Of a stretch of DNA of 64,000 bases, positions 35,117-43,617 are shown in pieces. The first letter of the stretch is position 1. Each line of letters starts with the position of its first letter. Below the pieces are notes generated by a model that saw only the letters and a list, made by a program, of their open reading frames with translations, ran no database searches and was not told where the DNA came from. The stretch is taken from NCBI RefSeq assembly GCF_900142605.1, contig NZ_FRBL01000004.1:558001-622000 (forward strand), read 5' to 3'. The translations under genes were made by a program, and so were the position numbers. Source of the DNA: Chitinophaga jiangningensis. GTDB taxonomy: Bacteria > Bacteroidota > Bacteroidia > Chitinophagales > Chitinophagaceae.

Positions 35117-36676
35117 ATGCTAATGGGAACCCCGATTATTAATATGCAATCAACAAAACTCATTATTACTAACAAGAGCGCCCTGATTTCCAAGTACGGC
35201 GACGCTCACCTGACTGTACTGCAAGCCCTCGATAAAATAGTCCTGTCCGATAAAACAAAGCGACTCGACTCCATTATCCTATTCGTAGACGATGCGGAAC
35301 AAATGAGCAGCTTTGGCGCCACCGCTGTGCTCACCCCCACAGATGATCAGCAGAACAAAGACGCGATTGATGCCCTGTACAGGCACTTTACACCCGGTTA
35401 TATCATGCTCCTGGGCGCCCAGGACGTAATCCCCTTTCAACGCCTTACCAACCTCGTTTCAGGTGGCAACGACCCGGATTCCATGATCCCGAGCGACCTG
35501 CCCTACGCCTGTGACGCACCATACGACAAAGACCCCGGCCGCTTCATCGCACCTACCCGCGTGGTGGGCCGCTTACCTGATCTGCCGGGAGGGAAAGATC
35601 CACAGTATATCCTGCAGCTGATCCAACATGTGCTGGACTATACGCCGGATGCGCGACAGACATACGAAAACTATTTTTCGCTGAGCACCTTCGACTGGCA
35701 GGACTCCACCCAACGATCACTCATTAATATTTTCGGTAACAACGCCGCCCTGCGCATCATCCCCAGTGAAGCCATTAACACCGACGGATTGTGGACAGCT
35801 GAGCAATTGCTGCCTAAAACACATTTCATCAACTGCCACGGTGCTATTAACAATCCCCGCTACTACGGCCAGAAGAAATCAGAATTTCCGCTGGCTATGA
35901 AATCGGATAAAATCAATGGCCTGATCAACAAAGGAACAGTCGTAGCCGCAGAATGCTGCTACGGCGCCCAACTGTTTGATCCCGCTAAAAATGTATTCCG
36001 GCAAATCAGCATGGCCAGCAGCTACCTGAAAAACAATGCCATCGCATTTCTCGGCAGCACCAATATCGCCTACGGCCCCTCGACCGGACAAGGCCTGGCC
36101 GACCTGCTCACACAATTCTTTGTCATCAACGTACTAAATGGCGCCAGCACCGGCAGAGCCCTCCTCGAAGCACGCCAGAAGTTCCTCAACGAAATGGGCC
36201 CCACCCTGGACCCCTTCGAACTTAAAACAGCCGCCCAGTTCAATCTGCTCGGCGACCCGTCTATCCAACCGGTGATCAATGAAAAAGACTCGTCAGTAGA
36301 CGATTCCCAGTCCTTCATTAACTCCGTGCAAAACAGACGGGAAAACCTGGAAGCCAGAGGAAAAATGCTCGACTACTTCATCGCCAGCCCGGAACCGACT
36401 GTCGAAGACGACGAGCCGGACAACAACCTGAAAGAAACCCTGGACAACCTGCTGCAACAGCGCAAATTCAGTACCCAGCACGGAAAAAAACTCTTCATCA
36501 ACCGCCATAATAAGCGACATGAAAAGAATAATGAAAGTAATAGTGCATCTGTGAAATTTCATGTATTTTCGGAATCTACTTCCGAAACTGCTACCGAAGC
36601 GCCAATGGTCAAAGTATTGGTGGTAAAAGAGAAAAACAATCAAATTCTAGGTTATCGTGAATATGTCAGCAGATAA
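35117..36676 (+). CDS. Gingipain/caspase-like (clan CD, C25-type) cysteine peptidase
   Basis: A 519-residue protein without a signal peptide. The catalytic-type pair is visible: His241 in 'FINCHGA' and Cys280 or Cys281 in 'VAAECCYGAQ', about 40 residues apart, as in clan CD peptidases (gingipain C25, caspases). Upstream features 'YIMLLGAQDVIPFQ' and 'LPYACDAPYDKDPGRFIAPTRVVGRLPDLPG' are typical of C25 domains, as is 'LLGDPSIQP' after the catalytic domain. The last ~130 residues are charged and probably a flexible adaptor. Gingipains are secreted, but this one looks cytoplasmic, which fits a conflict-system effector. It overlaps the next gene. Confidence 0.8.
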   Translation: MLMGTPIINMQSTKLIITNKSALISKYGDAHLTVLQALDKIVLSDKTKRLDSIILFVDDAEQMSSFGATAVLTPTDDQQNKDAIDALYRHFTPGYIMLLGAQDVIPFQRLTNLVSGGNDPDSMIPSDLPYACDAPYDKDPGRFIAPTRVVGRLPDLPGGKDPQYILQLIQHVLDYTPDARQTYENYFSLSTFDWQDSTQRSLINIFGNNAALRIIPSEAINTDGLWTAEQLLPKTHFINCHGAINNPRYYGQKKSEFPLAMKSDKINGLINKGTVVAAECCYGAQLFDPAKNVFRQISMASSYLKNNAIAFLGSTNIAYGPSTGQGLADLLTQFFVINVLNGASTGRALLEARQKFLNEMGPTLDPFELKTAAQFNLLGDPSIQPVINEKDSSVDDSQSFINSVQNRRENLEARGKMLDYFIASPEPTVEDDEPDNNLKETLDNLLQQRKFSTQHGKKLFINRHNKRHEKNNESNSASVKFHVFSESTSETATEAPMVKVLVVKEKNNQILGYREYVSR

Positions 36677-36938
36677 CAATAAAGACAAACAGCCAGGTAC
36701 CGTTACCATGCGTGGACGCCTTGCCCTGCGCATATTTGGCATGCACAGCAAAAGCGAGCACCTGGCAGTATACCTCGCAACCGATGATGGGGACTACCTC
36801 ATCAGGCCGGCTGCCGGTAACCCTTTCATGGAAAACCCACTCATGCCCATGGCCGGTAAAATGATTACCGCCACCGGCACTATCGTGGATTACGTTTTCC
36901 TCGTCACTTCCTGGAAAGAAGTAAACGATGCTGTTTAG
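36663..36938 (+). CDS. Small beta-rich protein coupled to the clan CD peptidase
   Basis: A 91-residue protein whose ATG (36663) lies inside the end of the peptidase gene (14-base overlap), so the two are translationally coupled. The sequence 'TVTMRGRLALRIFGMHSKSEHLAVYLATDDGDYLIR' and 'GKMITATGTIVDYVFLVTSWKEV' predicts about five beta-strands, compatible with an OB-like or small barrel fold. The family is not recognised. As a partner of a cytoplasmic caspase-like protease it could be a ligand-binding or inhibitory subunit; that is inference only. Confidence 0.75.
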   Translation: MSADNNKDKQPGTVTMRGRLALRIFGMHSKSEHLAVYLATDDGDYLIRPAAGNPFMENPLMPMAGKMITATGTIVDYVFLVTSWKEVNDAV

Positions 36939-36987
36939 CTAACACTTATTTTACTAATTTGTGTGAAAGCAATGTGCTTTGTTACCT

Positions 36988-37605
36988 ATGAATCTAGCTA
37001 TATTTATTACCACCCTGATACAGGACGGTAAAGTATCTGTGGACACTGATATATCCCCGTTTTCTGCCGACGTTTTACAGGAAACTGTCACTATACTCCA
37101 ATCGTTTTATCACAACGATGTGCCGGATATGCCTGGTACAGCCCCCGCATTTCACGCGGATGCCGCTATCTGGGGAGCTACCTACATTTACCGCACCGCG
37201 CAACTCTTCACAATCAGCTCCCCCGAAGATGAAGATATTACCCGGCTGCTGGTACCCTTTAGCGGTGCTATAAATGCTGCAACCATTTACAGCGCTGATC
37301 TGTCCCTGCGTTATCTGCCGGACCTGGCAGGACTGAATAAAAGTCATGCAACGAATAGTAAGCTGTTGGAGCAGTTACAGGAAACTGCTGCGCAGTGGCC
37401 GTTCTCATCTACCGGCATGAAAATACTTGCCGCCCAGGTACCTGATTCCCTTTTGCAACACCCTTCGCTGCTGGCTGCTTATGCAGACCGTATCATTGTT
37501 ACCAGGGATCATGGCCGGCTCCGGCATCCAAAGGTTCTCCAGGCCGTAGTGAAAGCGCTCGACAACTACCAGGAAATACTCTGGCCAGGATTTACTAAAC
37601 CATAA
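36988..37605 (+). CDS. Third gene of the clan CD peptidase operon (possible bpX-type domain)
   Basis: A 205-residue protein starting at ATG 36988; the TTG three codons upstream is unlikely. It is mostly helical, with 'AIWGATYIYRTAQLFTIS' and 'LSLRYLPDLAGL' as its clearest segments and a C-terminal 'RHPKVLQAVVKALDNYQEILWPGF'. No enzyme motif. It recalls the small bpX-type domain proteins of the MoxR-vWA-beta-propeller ternary conflict systems of Bacteroidota, but I cannot confirm this by eye, and no MoxR or vWA gene is nearby. It follows the 91-residue gene after 49 bases. Confidence 0.6.
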   Translation: MNLAIFITTLIQDGKVSVDTDISPFSADVLQETVTILQSFYHNDVPDMPGTAPAFHADAAIWGATYIYRTAQLFTISSPEDEDITRLLVPFSGAINAATIYSADLSLRYLPDLAGLNKSHATNSKLLEQLQETAAQWPFSSTGMKILAAQVPDSLLQHPSLLAAYADRIIVTRDHGRLRHPKVLQAVVKALDNYQEILWPGFTKP

Positions 37606-37637
37606 AAATTGATTCCCGCAGGGGATTTGCAGAAAGT

Positions 37638-38651
37638 TTAACGCTTCAACAACGCACCGGTACCAGGCCTGTCCGCATAAATAATGCGCCCATTCTCCAT
37701 TCGTATACCCGTTGCCGTATCTTCCGCCAGCAACAGCGGGCCATCCATGTCCACATAATCCAGCAGTGGCAGCAGATGGGCTACTGCAGAGGCGCCCACT
37801 GTATCTTCATTCATACTGCCGGTCATCACTTTCATGCCTAAACTACGGGCTTCTTTAATCATATTCAATGCCGGTGTAATGCCTCCGCATTTTACCAGCT
37901 TGATATTAATACCGTGAAACAGGCCATGACAGCGGATTACATCTGTAGCTTCTATACAGCTTTCATCTGCTATTAAAGGCAACACACTTTGCTCATACAC
38001 CTTTTTCATCCCTTCCGTATCAGCAGCAGCCATAGGTTGCTCAATGAATTCTACGCCCAAACCTTTGAGGGCAGCGGCATTCCGGATCGTTTCCTCTACC
38101 CCCCACGCGCAATTGGCATCTACCCTAAAAATAGCATTGGTATGCCTGCGCAATTCAGTAATGATGGCAATATCTTCTTTTGTACCCAATTTAATTTTGT
38201 AGATAGGCCATGGGAAGTCCCTCAGCTTACGTACCATGTTCTCAATTGTATCAATGCCGATGGTATAATCCGTCATCGGATTATTCGAAGGATCCAGACC
38301 CCACAGCTGATACAGCGGCAGTCCCCGCTGTTTGCCGTATAAGTCCCACGCGGCAATATCCAGCGCACACAGGGCAAACATATTGCCGGCAAAAAGCGGG
38401 TAGCAGTCGGTCCAAAACTGCTCCGGTGTAGTAAACTGATATTGTTCTATGAAAGAGCGGTGTTCGTTGATCGCAGTAATTAACGCGGGCACCGTCATGT
38501 TATAGTAGGAGTTGTCCACCGTTTCACCAATACCGCTGACACCATTATGAATCAGCTCAGCCACCAGGATGGGTTGTACGTCTTTGGATTTTCTGGAAAT
38601 AGTGAATGTATGTCTGAATTTCAGCTCATATGGATATAGATGCAGTTCCAT
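37638..38651 (-). CDS. L-Ala-D/L-Glu (dipeptide) epimerase, enolase superfamily
   Basis: A 337-residue protein of the muconate/MLE subgroup. Visible are the K-x-K acid/base motif (YKIKLG), metal ligands in RVDANCAW, FIEQP and IADESC, and the second catalytic Lys in NIKLVKCGG. Near the C-terminus, 'YVDMDGPLLLAED' has the D-x-D motif that marks L-Ala-D/L-Glu epimerases. These enzymes convert L-Ala-D-Glu from murein recycling to L-Ala-L-Glu. The start overlaps the end of malQ by 26 bases, so the two genes are coupled despite unrelated roles. Confidence 0.88.
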   Translation of the reverse strand: MELHLYPYELKFRHTFTISRKSKDVQPILVAELIHNGVSGIGETVDNSYYNMTVPALITAINEHRSFIEQYQFTTPEQFWTDCYPLFAGNMFALCALDIAAWDLYGKQRGLPLYQLWGLDPSNNPMTDYTIGIDTIENMVRKLRDFPWPIYKIKLGTKEDIAIITELRRHTNAIFRVDANCAWGVEETIRNAAALKGLGVEFIEQPMAAADTEGMKKVYEQSVLPLIADESCIEATDVIRCHGLFHGINIKLVKCGGITPALNMIKEARSLGMKVMTGSMNEDTVGASAVAHLLPLLDYVDMDGPLLLAEDTATGIRMENGRIIYADRPGTGALLKR

Positions 38652-41283
38652 TGGCTTCTTTGGTTTTTACAGGTAAATCTTCCAGGTTGATGCCGATACG
38701 ATATCGCCAGTAGTGCGTGGCCACCGCAGGATTATTAATGCGCTCCTTTTCCGGTGCCACGGCGGGCTGCAGGCTATCCATTGCCAGCAATTCCTGTAAT
38801 TGAAATATACGCCACATTGCCGGAGATTGCAAGTGTTGTTGTATTATTTGTAGTAAGATGTCAGGGCTGCAGGTAGCCGGTGCCGTGCCTTTGCGGTGCA
38901 GTACCTGTTGCCAGTAAAGCTGCGTAACGGTATGATCCTCCTCCCACCATTCGCGTAAGGCAGGCATGTCGTGGGTGGAGGGTGTAAGCACCGCCAGGTA
39001 AGGCAAAGCATGCAGACTTTGAAACAGGCTGTCAGCATGCTTAGGCATGCGTTGAATTTCCAGGCTCAGGATACCCAGCTGCCGCATAACTCCGGGCACG
39101 CAGGCAGGCACCATCCCTAGGTCTTCTCCACATATCAGCATATCCGTAGCTTTACTGATATACGGCAACTTACGTAATGCTTCTTTGCGCCAGATATTTT
39201 CCTGTCGCACGTAGAAATAATGGTGATATAGTTGACGCAGTTTCGTTTGTACTTCCGGCTCCAGGGCAGCAAAAGACGCGGTGGACATCAGGTCGAACCG
39301 GGGATGAAAAACGGTGGTCCCATTTCTGGATTCGCGGATAAACAGCACATCTGTGAGCAGTTGATCCAATGCGGCTTTCATACCTGCCGGCAGCAGCTGC
39401 TGCTGAATTTTCCGCTGGGTGTCAAAACCCGGCTGCATAGCATATCTGCCAGATGATAATTTAACCAGGTAGGTATCTTTTATCATATCCGCATATACGC
39501 CAAAACGTTCATCCAGCAACTGATCAGTGATATACGGCTCGCAAAAGCGCGATTCAGTGAAATTGATATTTAAAAATAAGAGTTCTTCCCTGCTAACGGG
39601 AACGGCTGGATGAAAATATCCCAGTATGCCTTGCACCGACTCATAAGGAATCTGCCAGATGCGGAAGAATCCAAGGATATGATCTATACGGAAAGCGTCG
39701 AAGTAGGCGGACATATGTTGCAGTCGCTGCCGCCACCATTCATAGCCATCGGCGGCCATGCGGTTCCAGTTGTAGGTAGGAAAGCCCCAGTTTTGACCGG
39801 CGGTAGTGAAGCTGTCTGGCGGTGCACCTGCCTGCATATCCATATGAAACAGTTCCGGATGCATCCAGGTTTCCACGCTGTGGCGGGCCACGCCAATCGG
39901 TATGTCACCTTTCAGTGCGAGGCCTGCATGCCTGCATGCCGTTACTGCTGCTTTTAGTTGCAGGTGCAGGTGATATTGTATAAAGAAGTAAAACCTGACT
40001 GCTTCAGCGGCATTCGCCTCCTGAACGATTAACTGGTTGATATCGCGCTGCCGGAAACGCTCGTAGCCTGACCATCGCGAAAAATCTGCTGTTTTAAACC
40101 GATCCCGCAGATAGCTGAAGGCAGCATACGGTAGCAGCCAATGTTCATTGGCGGCAAACCACTGCCAGTACTGGCGACTTTCCAGCTTTCCGTCCTGCTG
40201 TTCATATAAGGCACGGAGATAGGCCAGTTTGAACTGCATTACTGCTTCGTAATCGAGTGTATCCTGTTCGTTTAGTCGCTGCCGTAATTCCGGTAATTGC
40301 TGAGCAAGCGCATGTGTGGCAGGCAGGCTACCCACCGCTTCCAGCCGGATATAAAGCGGATGTAGTGCAAAGGAGGAAATGGCCGCATACGGATAAGAAT
40401 CCGTCCAAGTACCGGTAATGGTGGTATCATTCACGGGCAGCAACTGAATGAGCTGCATATTGTTTTGTGCGGCCCATGCAGCCAGCAGCGGGATATCAGC
40501 AAACTCCCCTGTTCCCATTCCTGTGGCGGATCGCAAGCTAAACACCGGAACAGCAACACCTGTACCTTTCCAAAAATCATATTCTTTTCTAACGTAGCCG
40601 TCGTGCAATGTTACCTGCGTACCGGGAGGTGCTTCGAAATGAAGTATGCGGTTTCCACCGGTTTCAAAGTGAAGCAGCTGTTGGTGTTCCAGATCAAAAA
40701 CGCCGTACTTGTAATATACTGGCAAATTGGTGTCGGGGAGGTTTACGCCTGCAGTAAAACAACCATCTGTAGTGTATTGCAGGAGTAACGGTTGTTCGAT
40801 ATTCCAGTTGCCCAGTTGTGGGCAGCTGCCGAGCAGGCAGATGGTATGGTGCGGGGGCAGCAGCGGCGCCTTTACTTTAAACAGGTGCGTAGCGGTTAAA
40901 ATGCCGGGAATGTTTACTGCGCGGTGCGGAAAAAACACGCGTGTAAACGGTGCGGTGGACCAGTTGTTTTCGTAGTCGCCGGCGTTATTCCAGGTATCCA
41001 CAAACAGTTGTTCCAGGGGGGCGCCGGCGCGGAGGGTCACTTTTCGAAGGGAGCCTTCTGTGATGGTTTCTTCCAGTTCACGTACGATGTAGGAGTATTG
41101 AAATTCCGGGAGTTCATCCTGTGGTATCATCACTTCGGCATACCACCAGCCATCTTTATGCCATTGCATGGGTACAGCGCTGGAAAGTAGGTTATTTCCC
41201 AGAACGGGAATATTGCCGAGCAGGAATAAATTCTGCCCGAAACGGGTTTGATAGTGAAGATAGAACCTTAGTCTGTAATACAT
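38626..41283 (-). CDS. malQ: 4-alpha-glucanotransferase with two N-terminal CBM20 domains
   Basis: An 885-residue protein, starting at ATG 41283 so that the sequence opens MYYRLRFYLHYQT. Two starch-binding CBM20-like modules come first (about 1-110 and 120-235; 'LLGNIPVLGNN' and 'LLGSCPQLGNWN' are their G-x-x-x-x-L-G-x-W motifs). A glycoside hydrolase family 77 domain follows, with 'FRIDHILGFFRIW' (nucleophile Asp), 'CGEDLGMVP' (acid/base Glu) and 'PSTHDMPALREWW'. It disproportionates maltodextrins. The CBM20-CBM20-GH77 layout is that of plant DPE2 and Bacteroidota MalQ rather than the CBM-free E. coli enzyme. Confidence 0.92.
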   Translation of the reverse strand: MYYRLRFYLHYQTRFGQNLFLLGNIPVLGNNLLSSAVPMQWHKDGWWYAEVMIPQDELPEFQYSYIVRELEETITEGSLRKVTLRAGAPLEQLFVDTWNNAGDYENNWSTAPFTRVFFPHRAVNIPGILTATHLFKVKAPLLPPHHTICLLGSCPQLGNWNIEQPLLLQYTTDGCFTAGVNLPDTNLPVYYKYGVFDLEHQQLLHFETGGNRILHFEAPPGTQVTLHDGYVRKEYDFWKGTGVAVPVFSLRSATGMGTGEFADIPLLAAWAAQNNMQLIQLLPVNDTTITGTWTDSYPYAAISSFALHPLYIRLEAVGSLPATHALAQQLPELRQRLNEQDTLDYEAVMQFKLAYLRALYEQQDGKLESRQYWQWFAANEHWLLPYAAFSYLRDRFKTADFSRWSGYERFRQRDINQLIVQEANAAEAVRFYFFIQYHLHLQLKAAVTACRHAGLALKGDIPIGVARHSVETWMHPELFHMDMQAGAPPDSFTTAGQNWGFPTYNWNRMAADGYEWWRQRLQHMSAYFDAFRIDHILGFFRIWQIPYESVQGILGYFHPAVPVSREELLFLNINFTESRFCEPYITDQLLDERFGVYADMIKDTYLVKLSSGRYAMQPGFDTQRKIQQQLLPAGMKAALDQLLTDVLFIRESRNGTTVFHPRFDLMSTASFAALEPEVQTKLRQLYHHYFYVRQENIWRKEALRKLPYISKATDMLICGEDLGMVPACVPGVMRQLGILSLEIQRMPKHADSLFQSLHALPYLAVLTPSTHDMPALREWWEEDHTVTQLYWQQVLHRKGTAPATCSPDILLQIIQQHLQSPAMWRIFQLQELLAMDSLQPAVAPEKERINNPAVATHYWRYRIGINLEDLPVKTKEANGTASISI

Positions 41284-41342
41284 TGTGACCCTGCTAAACC
41301 GGTACAAATTAGGAAAATGTTTTACGATTTGCCGGAAAAAAT

Positions 41343-41372
41343 AAAGGGTGTCTCAAAACTGAGACACCCTTT
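41343..41372 (-). terminator. Intrinsic terminator after dnaK
   Basis: AAAGGGTGTCTCA (41343-41355) pairs perfectly with 41360-41372, loop of 4, with a T-rich run following on the minus strand. Confidence 0.9.
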
Positions 41373-41395
41373 GGTTCATTATGTTTGCTTTGTAC

Positions 41396-43300
41396 TTACT
41401 TTACTTCTTCAAACTCAGCGTCGGTTACACCGTCACCAGCGTTGCCCTGGGACTGTTGCTGACCGCCGTTATCCTGAGGAGCGGCACCAGGCTGACCTTC
41501 GGTCGCTTTATACATTTCTTCGGAAGCAGCAGTCCATGCAGCAGTGAGTTCAGCTTCAGCTGCATCCAGAGATGCGCTGTCCTGAGATTTGTGTGCTTCT
41601 TTCAGTTTGTTGAGAGCAGTTTCGATGGCAGCTTTTTTATCAGCTGACAGCTTATCACCATATTCTTTCAGTTGTTTTTCTGTCTGGAAGATGAGGCTGT
41701 CCGCTTTGTTAAGTTTCTCGATTTTTTCACGAGCTTCCTTATCGCTGGCTTCATTAGCTTTCGCTTCTGCTTTCATTTTTTCGATTTCCTCTTTATTCAG
41801 ACCGCTACCAGCTTCGATTTTGATGTTCTGGGTTTTACCAGTTCCTTTATCTTTAGCGGTTACGTGCAGGATACCGTTGGCGTCGATATCGAAGGTAACT
41901 TCGATTTGAGGAACGCCGCGTGGAGCAGGAGGAATATCACCGAGGATGAAGCGGCCCAGTGTTCTGTTCTGGTTAGCCATTGGTCTTTCACCCTGCAGTA
42001 CATGAATTTCTACGCTTGGCTGACTGTCAGCAGCAGTAGAGAATGTTTCAGATTTTTTAGTAGGGATGGTAGTGTTAGACTCGATCAGTTTGGTCATTAC
42101 ACCGCCCATTGTTTCGATACCGAGAGAAAGCGGCGTAACGTCCAGCAGGAGTACGTCTTTCACTTCACCGGTGAGTACACCACCCTGGATAGCAGCACCT
42201 ACGGCTACTACTTCGTCTGGGTTTACACCACGGTTAGGTTTTTTACCGAAGAATTTCTCTACCACTTCCTGGATTTTAGGAATACGGGTAGAACCACCTA
42301 CGAGGATTACTTCATCGATTTCAGAAGCTGACATACCGGCGTCCTGTAATGCTTTGCGGCAAGGCTCCAGGGTTCTTTCCACCAGGCTGTCGCTCAGTTG
42401 TTCAAATTTCGCGCGGGTCAGTTTTTTCACCAGGTGCTTAGGCACGCCGTCCACAGCGGTGATATAAGGCAGGTTAATTTCTGTTTCAGCAGAAGAAGAC
42501 AGTTCGATTTTAGCTTTTTCGGCTGCTTCTTTCAGGCGCTGCCAGCTCATTGGATCTTTGTGCAGGTCCACCGCTTCATCTTTCTTGAATTCGTCGGCCA
42601 GCCAGTCCATGATTACTTTATCGAAGTCATCACCACCCAGGTGGGTATCACCGTTGGTAGATTTCACTTCGAATACGCCGTCGCCCAGTTCGAGTACGGA
42701 AATATCGAAGGTACCACCACCAAGGTCAAACACAGCGATTTTGCTGTCGGCGTGTTTTTTATCCATACCGTAAGCCAGTGCAGCTGCGGTAGGTTCGTTG
42801 ATGATACGACGAACGGTCAGACCGGCGATTTCACCTGCTTCTTTGGTTGCCTGACGTTGTGCATCGTTAAAGTATGCAGGCACAGTGATTACGGCTTCAG
42901 TTACTTCCTGACCCAGGTAATCTTCTGCGGTTTTCTTCATTTTTTGCAGAATCATCGCAGAAATTTCCTGCGGTGTATATAATCTGCCATCAATATCTAT
43001 ACGGGTGGTATTATTATCTCCCCTTACTACTTTATAGCTAACATGTGTCAGTTCGTTGGATACCTCGTCAAAATGACGGCCCATGAAACGTTTAACTGAC
43101 ATAATAGTGTTCACGGGGTTGGTAATAGCCTGGCGTTTTGCAGGGTCACCCACTTTCCTTTCTCCATTTTTCAAAAATGCCACAACAGATGGGGTCGTTC
43201 TTCTTCCCTCATCATTGGCAATAACTACCGGTTCGTTACCTTCCATAACGGCAACGCATGAGTTGGTAGTTCCTAAGTCAATGCCTATTATTTTTCCCAT
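41396..43300 (-). CDS. dnaK: Molecular chaperone DnaK (Hsp70)
   Basis: A 634-residue protein, starting at ATG 43300 (MGKIIGIDLGTTNS); an in-frame upstream extension of 19 residues is not part of the family. A clear ribosome-binding site, AAGGAGA on the minus strand at 43312-43318, confirms the start and is unusually strong for this phylum. Signatures: IGIDLGTTNS, AVITVPAYFNDAQRQATK, VFDLGGGTFDISVLE, LVGGSTRIPKI and the C-terminal GPGA/N-rich tail ending in 'DGVTDAEFEEVK' (EEVD-like). It works with DnaJ and GrpE, not encoded here. Confidence 0.98.
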   Translation of the reverse strand: MGKIIGIDLGTTNSCVAVMEGNEPVVIANDEGRRTTPSVVAFLKNGERKVGDPAKRQAITNPVNTIMSVKRFMGRHFDEVSNELTHVSYKVVRGDNNTTRIDIDGRLYTPQEISAMILQKMKKTAEDYLGQEVTEAVITVPAYFNDAQRQATKEAGEIAGLTVRRIINEPTAAALAYGMDKKHADSKIAVFDLGGGTFDISVLELGDGVFEVKSTNGDTHLGGDDFDKVIMDWLADEFKKDEAVDLHKDPMSWQRLKEAAEKAKIELSSSAETEINLPYITAVDGVPKHLVKKLTRAKFEQLSDSLVERTLEPCRKALQDAGMSASEIDEVILVGGSTRIPKIQEVVEKFFGKKPNRGVNPDEVVAVGAAIQGGVLTGEVKDVLLLDVTPLSLGIETMGGVMTKLIESNTTIPTKKSETFSTAADSQPSVEIHVLQGERPMANQNRTLGRFILGDIPPAPRGVPQIEVTFDIDANGILHVTAKDKGTGKTQNIKIEAGSGLNKEEIEKMKAEAKANEASDKEAREKIEKLNKADSLIFQTEKQLKEYGDKLSADKKAAIETALNKLKEAHKSQDSASLDAAEAELTAAWTAASEEMYKATEGQPGAAPQDNGGQQQSQGNAGDGVTDAEFEEVK

Positions 43301-43617
43301 AGTATTAAGATTCTCCTTTAGTTGTAAGTTAAATGCGTGTTGTCGGAATTTTGTCAATGATTATGCCAAGCGGAATCAATCTGTAAATATGTCAGTCGGT
43401 TTTTTTTATAAGATATTTATGAGATAAATGATATTTTATATTAGAAATCATTATTTTTACTCAATCGGCCTGGTGGCCTTCAACAAATGTCTTTAAAAGA
43501 CAATTACACCGGCCTTATTGTTCATAACCTCTGCCCGCCTGGTAAAGATTCTATTATCCCCAACCAGAATCCATTTTTATTATTTCAACCAATTCATCAG
43601 CATTTAACGTGATGTCC
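43301..43617. other. Divergent control region of dnaK and the OmpA-family gene
   Basis: 317 bases without a gene. It holds the dnaK ribosome-binding site (43312-43318) and an A/T-rich centre (about 43395-43460). I found no exact TAnnTTTG element and no recognisable heat-shock operator (CIRCE-type inverted repeat). Confidence 0.5.

Noticed and set aside
41672..42331. Long plus-strand frames inside dnaK
   Set aside because: Shadow frames of a highly conserved chaperone, with Phe-rich non-protein-like composition.
43301..43617. Possible heat-shock (CIRCE-like) operator upstream of dnaK
   Set aside because: No TTAGCACTC-type inverted repeat is present.
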